From Luteibacter sp. OK325 (GTDB lineage: Bacteria > Pseudomonadota > Gammaproteobacteria > Xanthomonadales > Rhodanobacteraceae), in contig NZ_QAOX01000008.1 of assembly GCF_003050935.1 (NCBI RefSeq), positions 62,001-126,000 of the forward strand: a stretch of DNA of 64,000 bases, given 5' to 3'. Within the stretch, counting starts at the first letter, position 1, and the number at the start of each line of letters is the position of its first letter. A program made the translations under genes and the position numbers. The notes under the pieces are model-generated. The model was not told the DNA's origin and did not search any database. It worked only from the letters and a program-made list of their open reading frames with translations. Positions 16,266-24,809 of the stretch are shown piece by piece.

Positions 16266-16883
16266 ATGACGATCCTCAACCCGGCGAATGACACCCCGAA
16301 ACCGGTCACGATTCTCAATTCAGGCGACTATCTGTCCCCCTACGCTGACGTTCCCAAAGCAGAAATCACGAAGGATGACTCGGTGACTATCGAGACCCTG
16401 CTCAGAAGCATCGATGGAAGGCTCCAGACGATGGACGGCCGTCTGGACAGCATGGACAAGCGTCTGGACAGCATGGACAAACGTCTGGACAGCATGGACA
16501 CGCGTCTAAACAGCATGGACACGCGTCTGGACAACATGGACACGCGCCTGGACAACATGGACATACGTCTGAACAAGGTCAGCGAAGACATCGTCGAGCT
16601 GAAGGTTCAGACAGCGGCCATCGGTGCACGCATCACCGGCGTCGAGGAACGTCTCGATCGAACCAGGGAACGATTTGATCGCGACGAGGATCGGTTTGTC
16701 CGGCAAGAAAGCCGCCAGCGCGAAGCCGACAGTCAGCTCATTCGCTTTGAATCGCAACTTGAGCGGCTTCCTTCCTGGAAGAGCGTGGGGACGACGAGCG
16801 CCACCGTCACTGCGGGCTGCTGCGGGCTCTTTGTCTGGCTCGCCGAAGGCGGTGCCAAAACATTGGCAAGATTCTTCGATTAG
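16266..16883 (+). CDS. Coiled-coil protein with heptad repeats and C-terminal membrane segment
   Basis: 205 residues from ATG 16266 (GGAGAG 6 bases upstream); an in-frame GTG at 16197 is less likely. Residues ~50-105 consist of near-identical 7-residue units of the type RLDSMDK, i.e. one heptad per unit, followed by a further predicted coiled coil (IGARITGVEERLDRTRERF and onward). The C-terminus has a short hydrophobic segment (SATVTAGCCGLFVWLA) that could anchor it in the membrane. No family with a defined function is recognised. The units are encoded by 21-bp tandem DNA repeats, so allele length may vary between strains. Confidence 0.75.
   Translation: MTILNPANDTPKPVTILNSGDYLSPYADVPKAEITKDDSVTIETLLRSIDGRLQTMDGRLDSMDKRLDSMDKRLDSMDTRLNSMDTRLDNMDTRLDNMDIRLNKVSEDIVELKVQTAAIGARITGVEERLDRTRERFDRDEDRFVRQESRQREADSQLIRFESQLERLPSWKSVGTTSATVTAGCCGLFVWLAEGGAKTLARFFD
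16419..16565 (+). repeat. 21-bp tandem repeats (7 units) inside the coiled-coil gene
   Basis: Seven consecutive 21-base units with consensus CGTCTGGACAGCATGGACAA plus one base. The central units differ at 1-3 positions, the first is more diverged, and a partial eighth unit follows. In-frame repeats change protein length by whole heptads. Confidence 0.9.
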
Positions 16884-16921
16884 TTCGAAGCGCCGAGAGC
16901 CTGATCAGGCGGGAACCCCGA

Positions 16922-17404
16922 TCAGATATTCACATCGCGACCCGGCTCGACTTCGCACTGTCGAAGCGCTCCATCCAGGCTCGCCTGCTCATCGACCCGA
17001 TCCAGGCCAGTGGGCTTTCCGGCGAGCGCGCCATCGATGCGACGAATCCGCGCATCCATGGCCACGTGAAGCTGTTCTCGCGCTTGCTCGCCGCAGGGTG
17101 TCCGCGGCTTCCACGCCGTCAGAACCGCTGCCCGCGATTTGAGTAGGCCAAGGCGCTGCGGTGCTTCGTCATGTCCGGCGCGCTGCGCTTCGGTCACCTG
17201 TGCCTGCCACTCGGCAAGTACCGCGCGCAGGTCCGCGATATCCGCGGCTTGTGCCGTGGCATCCGCTGTCCGCGCCCGATGGGAGGCGGTGAATGCAAGC
17301 ATGGCGGTGGTCGCCGAAGCGACGAACGCGATCAGGATCACCACGAGCGCAACGCGCCGGCCGTTGGCGCCAGACCGCGGCGAACCGGGCTCAGGATTGT
17401 TCAT
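16922..17404 (-). CDS. Hypothetical single-pass membrane protein (160 aa)
   Basis: Starts at ATG 17404 with GGAG 8 bases upstream. Residues ~18-38 form one transmembrane helix (VALVVILIAFVASATTAML in its core), preceded by a short basic Pro/Gly-rich tail, giving an N-in topology. The periplasmic part is helical and charged with two Cys (~104 and ~150). A longer in-frame reading upstream to 17890 would run antisense to the hydrolase gene and is not credible. Function unknown; convergent with the coiled-coil gene. Confidence 0.68.
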   Translation of the reverse strand: MNNPEPGSPRSGANGRRVALVVILIAFVASATTAMLAFTASHRARTADATAQAADIADLRAVLAEWQAQVTEAQRAGHDEAPQRLGLLKSRAAVLTAWKPRTPCGEQAREQLHVAMDARIRRIDGALAGKPTGLDRVDEQASLDGALRQCEVEPGRDVNI

Positions 17405-17585
17405 GTCCGCTCCGCTGCTGCGTAAGATCGGCCCATTCTGACCGATTGCCGGGACCGGCGGATGCCGGCGTCGCCGGTTCGAGGCGCGACATGGTGTCGC
17501 TCGCAGGCGGGATCCAGGTAACGGAAATGACCTCGTTACGTCGATATATTCGTGAGACTCCCCCGTCATAAGGAATCCTCCGCGC

Positions 17586-18419
17586 ATGATCCGGATGTCC
17601 CGACTCGCCCTCTTTGCAGCGCTTACCGCAGCCATCGCCCAGCCCGCCATCGCCGACGAACTCAGGGTAATGTCCTTCAATGTCCGAACCATCACTGGAA
17701 AGGACGGCCCGGACCGTTGGGAGGCCCGTCGGGACTTGTTCGCCGACACCATCCGGAAGCTCCATCCGGATGTGATCGGCACACAGGAACTGGCGAAGGA
17801 ACAAGGCGACGACACCATCGTTCGACTTCCGGAGTACACCTGGTTCGGCCGCGATCGCTTTGGCAGCCATGCCGACGAGCACATGGGCATCTTCTACCGG
17901 AAGGACCGTCTCAAGCTCGTCGAGAGCGGCGACTACTGGCTCTCTGACACGCCGGACAAGGTGGCCAGCATATCGTGGGGCAACATTTTTCCGCGCATGG
18001 TCAACTGGGCGCTGTTCGAGCGACTCTCCGACCACAAGCGCTTTTATCTGCTCGACACGCACTACCCGTACCGCGACCAGGACGAGGGCGCACGTTCGCG
18101 CAGTGCCCGCGAGATGGCTGCGTGGATCGGCAAGCTACCGGCCGGCGTGCCCGTCATCATCACCGGCGACTTCAACACCGGCCCGGAAAGCGAAGCGCAC
18201 GCCACGCTCACGGCCGCGTTGAAGGACGCGTGGTCCACGGCACCGAAGCGGGAAGGCCCGGAGGATACGTTCCACGGCTTCACCGGCAAACCCACGAAGC
18301 GGATCGACTGGATTCTGTATCGCGGTGTGGAAGCCACGTCGGTGCAGACGGTGATTACCTCGAAAGATGGCCATTATCCGTCCGACCACTTTCCTGTCGA
18401 GGCAAACTTCAACCTTTGA
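17586..18419 (+). CDS. Exported endonuclease/exonuclease/phosphatase-family hydrolase
   Basis: 277 residues. A Sec signal peptide ends near AIADE (~20-25). The mature part has all EEP-fold signatures: VMSFNVR, the metal-binding Glu in IGTQEL, LLDTHYPY, the ITGDFNTG loop, KRIDWILYR and SDHFPVEANF. Close relatives hydrolyse phosphodiesters of sugars, lipids or nucleic acids; the substrate cannot be read from sequence. AAGGAA lies 11 bases before ATG. It overlaps the convergent acyltransferase gene by 11 bases at the 3' end. Confidence 0.88.
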   Translation: MIRMSRLALFAALTAAIAQPAIADELRVMSFNVRTITGKDGPDRWEARRDLFADTIRKLHPDVIGTQELAKEQGDDTIVRLPEYTWFGRDRFGSHADEHMGIFYRKDRLKLVESGDYWLSDTPDKVASISWGNIFPRMVNWALFERLSDHKRFYLLDTHYPYRDQDEGARSRSAREMAAWIGKLPAGVPVIITGDFNTGPESEAHATLTAALKDAWSTAPKREGPEDTFHGFTGKPTKRIDWILYRGVEATSVQTVITSKDGHYPSDHFPVEANFNL

Positions 18420-19668
18420 GTTCGCGCTTATCGAGATCGCCGCCGCGCTCGACGATGCGGCGGCGACGGTAACGCAGCCGACGCCGCAGGCCATCGACGC
18501 TGCGCACGGCGACGGTCCTGGGCCGCTCACGTGGAACCGGGAAGATCGCTTGCGACAATGCGATACCCCAACGGTCGAAGGTCCGGTCGAAGATCACGGC
18601 TGCGGCGATCACAACGGCGAATGTCACGGGAATCGTGAGTAGCGCTGCAGGGACGGCACCGAGCGCCAGCGTCTTGGTGATCACCACATAGAACCATGCC
18701 GAGAAGCTCAGCAGGATCGGCAGGTGTACAAGGTAGAAGGCGTACGAAATGCGTCCCATGAACCGCGCGACCCGGCTTTGCAGAACACCGTCGAGAAGGC
18801 CGCAACGCACGACATATAGCAACAGCACGCCACCGATGACGTCGAACAGGGCCTTGCGCTCGTTGTCGGCCAGCGGCACGACATGTGTCCAGTCGTACCA
18901 CGGCGATACATCGAAGCCGCCGCAGATAACAACCCCGATGAACGCGACCGTGAGCCATGGTTTCGATCTGGTGAGGCGTGCTTCTCCCACGTGACTGCCG
19001 GCGAGGAAGGCCGTGTAGTACGGCCAGTCATGCGGAAAAAACCAGGCAAGCAGCGCGACGGCGACACCGAAGTTGAGCACACCCGCCCGCCCGGGAAGAG
19101 TCAGCGAACGATAGGCGAACACGAACATCGAGCCGAGCAACTCGATCTTCATCGTCCACAACGTGGGATTGAAACGCGACCATCCGCCGAGCACGGTGCC
19201 GTACAAGCCATCGCGCAAGGCTTCGAGGAAGTCCGGCGGTTTGCCCCAGAAGTCGGCAATCCAGCGCGACCCCGAAAGGGCGCCGGCTTCCCTGGCGTGC
19301 GACCACCCCATGCTCATGACGAACCAGGCGAACATCACCGAGCCGAAGATCGGCACGCACAGCCGCAGGTACCGCCGCGATGCGCGCTGCCGGAAGATCA
19401 TGGCATCGCCACGCTCAACGTACGCCTTGGTCAGCACGTAACCACTGAGCACGAAAAAGATGCACACCGCGAATTGGCCGTTCCACAGCACGGAAAGCGG
19501 CGCGAAGCCGATGATGTGGTCGACCATGCCGCGCATGGCGCCGGGTGTCGTCGTGTCGGGATAGATGAACGCGAACCCGCCCGGAAGAAAGGCGAGGAAC
19601 AGATGGCAGAGCAACACGTTTACCGCGGCAAGGCCGCGCAGTCCGTCTGCGGAGATATCTTTCTGCAT
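18409..19668 (-). CDS. Membrane acyltransferase, acyltransferase-3 (OafA/NodX-like) family
   Basis: 419 residues with about ten hydrophobic transmembrane stretches. The N-terminal DGLRGLAAVNVLLCH motif with His22 and the downstream FFVLSGYVLTKAY are diagnostic for the Acyl_transf_3 family, which O-acylates sugars of lipopolysaccharide, exopolysaccharide or peptidoglycan using cytoplasmic acyl donors. The C-terminal ~40 residues are rich in Arg, unlike most relatives, and lie opposite the end of the neighbouring hydrolase gene. No glycan genes are next to it, so the acceptor is unknown. Confidence 0.9.
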   Translation of the reverse strand: MQKDISADGLRGLAAVNVLLCHLFLAFLPGGFAFIYPDTTTPGAMRGMVDHIIGFAPLSVLWNGQFAVCIFFVLSGYVLTKAYVERGDAMIFRQRASRRYLRLCVPIFGSVMFAWFVMSMGWSHAREAGALSGSRWIADFWGKPPDFLEALRDGLYGTVLGGWSRFNPTLWTMKIELLGSMFVFAYRSLTLPGRAGVLNFGVAVALLAWFFPHDWPYYTAFLAGSHVGEARLTRSKPWLTVAFIGVVICGGFDVSPWYDWTHVVPLADNERKALFDVIGGVLLLYVVRCGLLDGVLQSRVARFMGRISYAFYLVHLPILLSFSAWFYVVITKTLALGAVPAALLTIPVTFAVVIAAAVIFDRTFDRWGIALSQAIFPVPRERPRTVAVRSVDGLRRRLRYRRRRIVERGGDLDKRELKG

Positions 19669-19833
19669 CGGGTGTCCCGCCTAAAATCATCATATAAGCA
19701 AGGGGCCCTTGGCTCTGCGGTGAACGCGGGGGCGGCTCGTTGGGGAACCTTCGGGAACGTCGAAGGCACGTGATGGCTTGCCAGCGTGGCGTCGTCCAGC
19801 GATAGTCAGCGCCATCACTTGGGGGACAACGAT

Positions 19834-20877
19834 ATGCGCCGTCTGATTGCCGCCGTTACACTGATGCTCGTCACTGCTTGCGCGTTCGCCGCGCCCGCGG
19901 GGACTGCTACAGCCGCTCCCACCTCCTATTTCGATCATGCAGGCCACGACGACATCCTCTCCGGTGGCGTGAAAATGATCACGATCGACACCCCGAAGGG
20001 CAAGTTCCGCGTCTGGACCAAGCGGGTTGGCAACAACCCGACCATCAAGGTGCTGCTCCTACACGGGGGCCCGGGTGCCACGCATGAGTACTTCGAAGCC
20101 TTCGACAGCTATTTCCCCGGTGCCAGCATCGAGTATTACTACTACGACCAGTTGGGCTCGGCATTCAGCGACAAACCCACCGACGAATCCCTGTGGGAGA
20201 TTCCACGCTTCGTGGACGAGGTGGAACAGGTCCGCCAGGCATTGCACCTGGACAAGGACAACTTCTACCTGCTCGGCCACTCGTGGGGCGGCGTGCTCGC
20301 GATCGAGTACGCCCTGAAATACCCGCAGCACCTCAAGGGCCTGATCATTTCGAACATGGTCGACAGCATCCCCGCCTACAACCAGTACGCGACCAACGTG
20401 CTGATGCCGGCCATGGACCAGAAGAAGCTCGCCGAGATCAAGCGCATGGAGGCGGAGAAGAAGACGGCCGATCCGGCTTACATGGCGATCCTCATGCCCA
20501 TGCACTACGAGCAGCACATCTTGCGGATGCCGGCCGACCAGTGGCCGGAGCCGGTGCAGCGCGCGTTCGCGCATATCAATGAACAGATTTACGTGTCCAT
20601 GCAGGGCCCGAGCGAACTGGGCGCCAGTGGCAAGCTGCTGCACTGGGACCGCAGCAAGGACCTGAAGAACATCAAGGTTCCCACGCTGGTGATCGGTGCG
20701 CAGTACGACACCATGGACCCGAAATACATGGAAGCCATGGCGAAGAAGATGCCGAATGCCCGGTTCTTGCTGTGCCCGAAGGGCGGGCACATGGCCATGT
20801 ATGACGATCAGACGACCTACTTTACGGGGTTGATCGGGTTCTTGAAGGATGTCGATGCGGGGAAGGCGTTGCGCTGA
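19834..20877 (+). CDS. Exported proline iminopeptidase-like alpha/beta hydrolase
   Basis: 347 residues from ATG 19834 (GGGGGA upstream); a signal peptide ends near AFAAP. The fold signatures are the oxyanion motif HGGPG, the nucleophile elbow GHSWGGVLAIEYAL, an Asp in IGAQYDTMDP and a His in KGGHMAMYDD. HGGPG and the GHSWGG elbow are typical of the proline-specific peptidase (S33) family that removes N-terminal proline; ester or lactone hydrolysis is also possible in this family. Export to the periplasm is unusual for classic cytosolic Pip and recurs in soil Xanthomonadales homologues. Confidence 0.83.
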   Translation: MRRLIAAVTLMLVTACAFAAPAGTATAAPTSYFDHAGHDDILSGGVKMITIDTPKGKFRVWTKRVGNNPTIKVLLLHGGPGATHEYFEAFDSYFPGASIEYYYYDQLGSAFSDKPTDESLWEIPRFVDEVEQVRQALHLDKDNFYLLGHSWGGVLAIEYALKYPQHLKGLIISNMVDSIPAYNQYATNVLMPAMDQKKLAEIKRMEAEKKTADPAYMAILMPMHYEQHILRMPADQWPEPVQRAFAHINEQIYVSMQGPSELGASGKLLHWDRSKDLKNIKVPTLVIGAQYDTMDPKYMEAMAKKMPNARFLLCPKGGHMAMYDDQTTYFTGLIGFLKDVDAGKALR

Positions 20878-20914
20878 GGTACATGCCGACCGGCGTCACC
20901 GCTTCGTTGGCTTT

Positions 20915-20937
20915 TCGCCGCTGAACCGGCTCCCACA
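20915..20937 (-). repeat. Degenerate REP palindrome
   Basis: A 23-base REP-type unit (TGTGGGAGCCG...CGGCGA family, read on the minus strand) in the gap before parC. It has a mismatch in the stem compared with copies elsewhere in the window. Confidence 0.7.
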
Positions 20938-21028
20938 TTTATCTACGGTCTACACCTATGAGACGGGTTTCTGGCAACATCACCCGGTTAACGACGCGCC
21001 TTAGCGCGCCAGCCGGACAGCCAAGCCC

Positions 21029-23269
21029 ATGAATCTGCAAGCCAATTACGAACAGATCCCGCTCAAGGACTACGCCGAGCGGGCGTACCTCGACTACTCC
21101 ATGTACGTGGTGCTGGATCGCGCCCTGCCCTTCGTGGGTGACGGGCTCAAGCCGGTCCAGCGCCGAATCATCTACGCCATGAGCGAGCTGGCCCTCTCGG
21201 CCAGCGCCAAGCCGAAGAAGTCGGCGCGCACCATCGGTGACGTGATCGGCAAGTTCCATCCGCACGGCGACTCGGCCTGCTATGAGGCCATGGTGCTGAT
21301 GGCCCAGCCCTTCTCGTACCGCTACCCGCTGGTCGACGGCCACGGCAACTTCGGTTCGCCGGACGACCCGAAGAGCTTCGCCGCGATGCGCTATACGGAG
21401 TCGCGCCTGACCCCGATCGCCGAGGTGCTGCTCTCCGAGCTCCAGCATGGCACCGTGGACTGGGTGCCAAACTTCGACGGCACCATGGACGAACCCTCCT
21501 GGCTGCCGTCGCGTGTGCCTCACGTGCTGCTGAACGGCTCGATGGGCATCGCCGTGGGCATGGCTACCGACATCCCGCCGCACAACCTGCGTGAGGTCGC
21601 GAGCGCCTGCATTCGTCTGCTCGACGACCCCGAAGCGACGATCGCCGATCTCTGCGAGCACGTGCAAGGCCCGGATTACCCCACGCTCGCCGAGATCATC
21701 ACGCCGCGCCGTGAGCTGCTGGCCATGTACCAGAACGGTGGCGGCTCCGTCCGTGCCCGTGCCATCTACGAGCGTGACGAAGGCAACATCATCATCACCG
21801 CACTGCCGCACCAGGTGTCGCCCTCGAAGATCCTCGAGCAGATCGCCGCGCAGATGCGCGCGAAGAAGCTGCCGATGATCGAAGACCTGCGTGACGAATC
21901 GGACCACGAGAACCCGATCCGCCTGGTGCTCGTGCCGCGGTCGAACCGCGTCGATGCGGACGAGATGATGCAGCACCTCTTCGCCACCACGGACCTGGAG
22001 AAGAGCTTCCGCGTCAACATGAACATGATCGGCCTGGACGGCCGGCCGCAAGTGAAGGACCTCAAGATGGTCCTCACCGAATGGCTGCGTTTCCGCACCG
22101 ACACCGTCACCCGCCGGCTCAATCACCGACTGGGTCGCGTTGAGCGCCGCCTTCACCTGCTCGATGCCTTGCGCATCGCCTACCTCAACCTGGACGAAGT
22201 GATCCGCATTGTCCGTACCGAGGAAGAGCCGAAACCGGTGCTCATCTCCCGTTTCCGTCTTGATGAGGAACAGGCCGATTACATCCTCGAGACCAAGCTG
22301 CGCCAGCTGGCCCGTCTCGAGGAAATGAAAATCAATGAAGAATCCGGCAAGCTCGAGGAAGAGCGCGCGCGTATCAGCGTGCTGCTGAAGTCGCCCGCCA
22401 AGCTGAAGAGCCTGATCAAGGAAGAACTGCGCAGCGATGCCGAGAAGTACGGCGACGAGCGTCGCTCGCCGCTGATCGAGCGCAGCGTGGCGCAGGCCCT
22501 GGACGAGAGCGCCCTGGTCGCTTCCGAACCGGTGACCGTGGTGCTGTCGCACAAGGGTTGGGTACGCGCCGGCAAGGGTCACGAGATCGACGGTGAGGCC
22601 CTTTCCTATCGCGATGGTGACAGCCTGCTGGCGATCTCCCGCGCACGCACCACGCAACAGGTCGCCTTCATCGATTCCACTGGCCGTGCCTACGCTACGC
22701 CGGCACACACGCTGCCTTCCGCACGCGGCAACGGCGAACCCCTCACCGGCCGCTTCAGCCCGCCGGCCGGTGCACGTTTCGATGCCGTCGTCACGGCGGA
22801 TAACGACACCCGCATCGTGCTGGCAACCGACTTCGGCTACGGCTTCGTCACCCGCTTCGAGGCGCTGACAGGTCGGCAGAAAGCAGGCAAGCAGATCATC
22901 TCGCTCAGCGACGGCGCCCGCGTCCTGGCGCCAGCGATCGCCGCCGATCCGTCGCGTGACCGCATCGTCGTGGTCACCGGCGAAGGCCATCTGCTGATGT
23001 TCTCGGTCGCCGAGCTACCGGAACTCGAGAAGGGCAAGGGCAACAAGCTCATCGAGATTCCCAAGGCCAAGCTGGCCTCAGGCGAAGAGCGCGTCGTCGG
23101 CGTCGCCGTGGTCACCGAGGGCAAGGGTGAAGTCACCCTTTACGCGGGCCAGCGCAAGCTGACACTGAAGTGGGCCGACCTCGTGGAGTACGGCGGTAGT
23201 CGTGCGACGCGTGGCGGCGTGCTGCCGCGTGGCTTGCGTCGCGTTGAGCGGATCGAAACCACGGGCTGA
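21029..23269 (+). CDS. parC: DNA topoisomerase IV subunit A
   Basis: 746 residues. ParC cuts and passes DNA with ParE to decatenate daughter chromosomes. The breakage-reunion domain contains the active-site Tyr122 in [10 protein letters not shown]. The quinolone-resistance region [12 protein letters not shown] carries Ser82 and Glu86, the fluoroquinolone-sensitive residues. The C-terminal ~240 residues form the beta-pinwheel DNA-wrapping domain, and the length matches ParC rather than the longer GyrA. The GyrA-box glutamine-rich motif is absent, which also fits ParC. parE is not in the window. Confidence 0.96.
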   Translation: MNLQANYEQIPLKDYAERAYLDYSMYVVLDRALPFVGDGLKPVQRRIIYAMSELALSASAKPKKSARTIGDVIGKFHPHGDSACYEAMVLMAQPFSYRYPLVDGHGNFGSPDDPKSFAAMRYTESRLTPIAEVLLSELQHGTVDWVPNFDGTMDEPSWLPSRVPHVLLNGSMGIAVGMATDIPPHNLREVASACIRLLDDPEATIADLCEHVQGPDYPTLAEIITPRRELLAMYQNGGGSVRARAIYERDEGNIIITALPHQVSPSKILEQIAAQMRAKKLPMIEDLRDESDHENPIRLVLVPRSNRVDADEMMQHLFATTDLEKSFRVNMNMIGLDGRPQVKDLKMVLTEWLRFRTDTVTRRLNHRLGRVERRLHLLDALRIAYLNLDEVIRIVRTEEEPKPVLISRFRLDEEQADYILETKLRQLARLEEMKINEESGKLEEERARISVLLKSPAKLKSLIKEELRSDAEKYGDERRSPLIERSVAQALDESALVASEPVTVVLSHKGWVRAGKGHEIDGEALSYRDGDSLLAISRARTTQQVAFIDSTGRAYATPAHTLPSARGNGEPLTGRFSPPAGARFDAVVTADNDTRIVLATDFGYGFVTRFEALTGRQKAGKQIISLSDGARVLAPAIAADPSRDRIVVVTGEGHLLMFSVAELPELEKGKGNKLIEIPKAKLASGEERVVGVAVVTEGKGEVTLYAGQRKLTLKWADLVEYGGSRATRGGVLPRGLRRVERIETTG

Positions 23270-23298
23270 TGAAGTCGTGGTGGCCCCTGCCAGGGCCA

Positions 23299-23393
23299 TC
23301 GCCGATGAATCGGCCCCTACCAAGCGTCAAAGGAATCGCCGATGAATCGGCTCCCACAACAGCCGTTCTATGTGGGAGCCGCTTCAGCGGCGA
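23299..23393. repeat. Cluster of three REP palindromes
   Basis: Units at 23299-23322 (minus), 23336-23358 (minus) and 23371-23393 (plus) fill the gap between parC and the Nudix gene. The last two face each other across 12 bases and could fold into one long hairpin between the convergent genes, perhaps acting as a bidirectional terminator. Confidence 0.85.
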
Positions 23394-23397
23394 TACG

Positions 23398-23886
23398 CTA
23401 AAGCCGCGTCACGCTCCACGAGACCATCCGCCCGTCCTTGTACGGCATGACGCCGTGGAACGGTCGCGGGTCGGTATCGAATACAAGCGGCAGGAAGTGC
23501 CGGTCGCCTTCCCACATGGGCAACGCGTCCAGCGCGCTCACCGGCACCCACTCCAGCGCGCCCTCGGGATTGGACGTCAGCGGTGTTCCCGAGTAGCGGT
23601 CGACGATGAAGATGAAGCCCAGCCAGTCCTCGCCGTTCTTGCCGAAGCCGGGCCAGTTCAGCGTGCCACGCAGGCGCATCTCGAGGCATTCGATGCCGGC
23701 TTCCTCCATGATCTCGCGACGCATGCACGCGGCGATGTCCTCGCCCGGCTCCATTTTTCCGCCCAGGCCGTTGTACTTGCCCAGGTGCTGATCGTCCTGT
23801 CGGGCATTGCGGTGGATCATGAGGACGCGCTGACCGTCCGGCGAGATCACATAGCCGAGCGTGGCGACGATGGGTGTATAGGGCAT
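23398..23886 (-). CDS. Nudix hydrolase, MutT/8-oxo-dGTPase-like
   Basis: 162 residues. A complete Nudix box GX5EX7REUXEEXGU is present: GKMEPGED, then REIMEEAGI. The sequence NGLGGKMEPGE before it and the C-terminal portion match the subgroup annotated as 8-oxo-dGTP diphosphatases/YvcI-like, which sanitise oxidised nucleotides; the substrate is not certain. The gene converges on parC through the REP cluster. Confidence 0.9.
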   Translation of the reverse strand: MPYTPIVATLGYVISPDGQRVLMIHRNARQDDQHLGKYNGLGGKMEPGEDIAACMRREIMEEAGIECLEMRLRGTLNWPGFGKNGEDWLGFIFIVDRYSGTPLTSNPEGALEWVPVSALDALPMWEGDRHFLPLVFDTDPRPFHGVMPYKDGRMVSWSVTRL

Positions 23887-24014
23887 GGCGGTGGCAACAA
23901 GGGGGAAAAAACCCGGAGTTTACCCCCTCCCCATGCGAAGGCGGCGTTTCGCCCCTTGCGTGGCCGCGGAGACCCGGCGAACATCGACGAATGCCCCGCC
24001 CGCAGCTTCCCCGC

Positions 24015-24803
24015 ATGACCCACCCCTTCCTCCTTCGCATCGCCATCGCAGCCGGCCTGGCGGCTACCGCCATGGGCTGCGTTGCGCCCGCAGACGCCGT
24101 CGATAGCCGCGACCTGGTGTTCGACAGCCAGTCCTATTTCGCCGTTACGGTCGACACCCGCCGCGAAGACATTGAGCTGTACTGGCGTAGCCCGGAAACG
24201 GACCAGCCATTCAGCACGATCGATGCACTCAGGACCTGGACCATCGGCAAGGGTCGGCCGCTATCGTTCGCCACTAACGCGGGCATCTACGACCGCGAAT
24301 TCAAACCGCTCGGCCTGTATGTCGAGAACGGCAAGGCGCTCGTCCCGCTGAACCTCATTCACGGCAACCCACGGTCAGGCAACTTCTCGCTACTGCCCAA
24401 CGGCGTGTTCGCCGTCTACGACGATGGCAGTGCCGAGGTCCGCACCAGTGAAAGGTTTCGCGACGCCGGCCGCAAGCCACGCTGGGCAACCCAGTCCGGC
24501 CCCATGCTGGTCATCGACGGTGAGATCAACCCGCAGTTCGACAACGGCTCGGACAGCATGAAGTGGCGCAGCGGCGTCTGTGCGAAGACACCGCACGAGG
24601 TGGTCTTCGTGGTCAGCCGTGCGCCCGTGAACTTCCACAGTTTCGCGCGCTTGTTCCGCGACGAAATCGGCTGCCGGGATGCCCTCTTCCTTGACGGCAC
24701 GATTTCGCAGGCCTTCACGCCCGATGATGGCTACGCGGGCGCGCCGGCCTTCATGACCAAGCCGTACGCCGGCATGATCGCGGTGTTTCCGAAACGGCGC
24801 TGA
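24015..24803 (+). CDS. Phosphodiester glycosidase-like (NAGPA/DUF2233) putative lipoprotein
   Basis: 262 residues from ATG 24015. The N-terminus is a signal sequence ending at AMGCVAP, probably a lipobox. The mature domain has the NAGPA/DUF2233 pattern: SFATNAGIYDREFKPLGLYV, LLPNGVFAVY, ATQSGPMLVIDGEINP and DALFLDGTISQAF. Relatives remove sugar phosphodiester caps or process exopolysaccharide. The frame is open further upstream, but those codons overlap the divergent Nudix gene and show no signal peptide. Confidence 0.82.
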   Translation: MTHPFLLRIAIAAGLAATAMGCVAPADAVDSRDLVFDSQSYFAVTVDTRREDIELYWRSPETDQPFSTIDALRTWTIGKGRPLSFATNAGIYDREFKPLGLYVENGKALVPLNLIHGNPRSGNFSLLPNGVFAVYDDGSAEVRTSERFRDAGRKPRWATQSGPMLVIDGEINPQFDNGSDSMKWRSGVCAKTPHEVVFVVSRAPVNFHSFARLFRDEIGCRDALFLDGTISQAFTPDDGYAGAPAFMTKPYAGMIAVFPKRR

Positions 24804-24809
24804 AACCTC

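Noticed and set aside
16419..16565. CRISPR array
   Set aside because: Repeats are contiguous 21-bp in-frame units without spacers inside a coding sequence. No cas genes or direct-repeat/spacer pattern occur anywhere in the window.
16922..17890. 322-residue version of the membrane protein gene
   Set aside because: The extra N-terminal part is antisense to the hydrolase gene and has no signal; the ATG at 17404 has a ribosome-binding site and a membrane helix right after it.
20939..22990. 683-codon open frame antisense to parC
   Set aside because: parC on the other strand has complete active-site and pinwheel signatures; the shadow has none.
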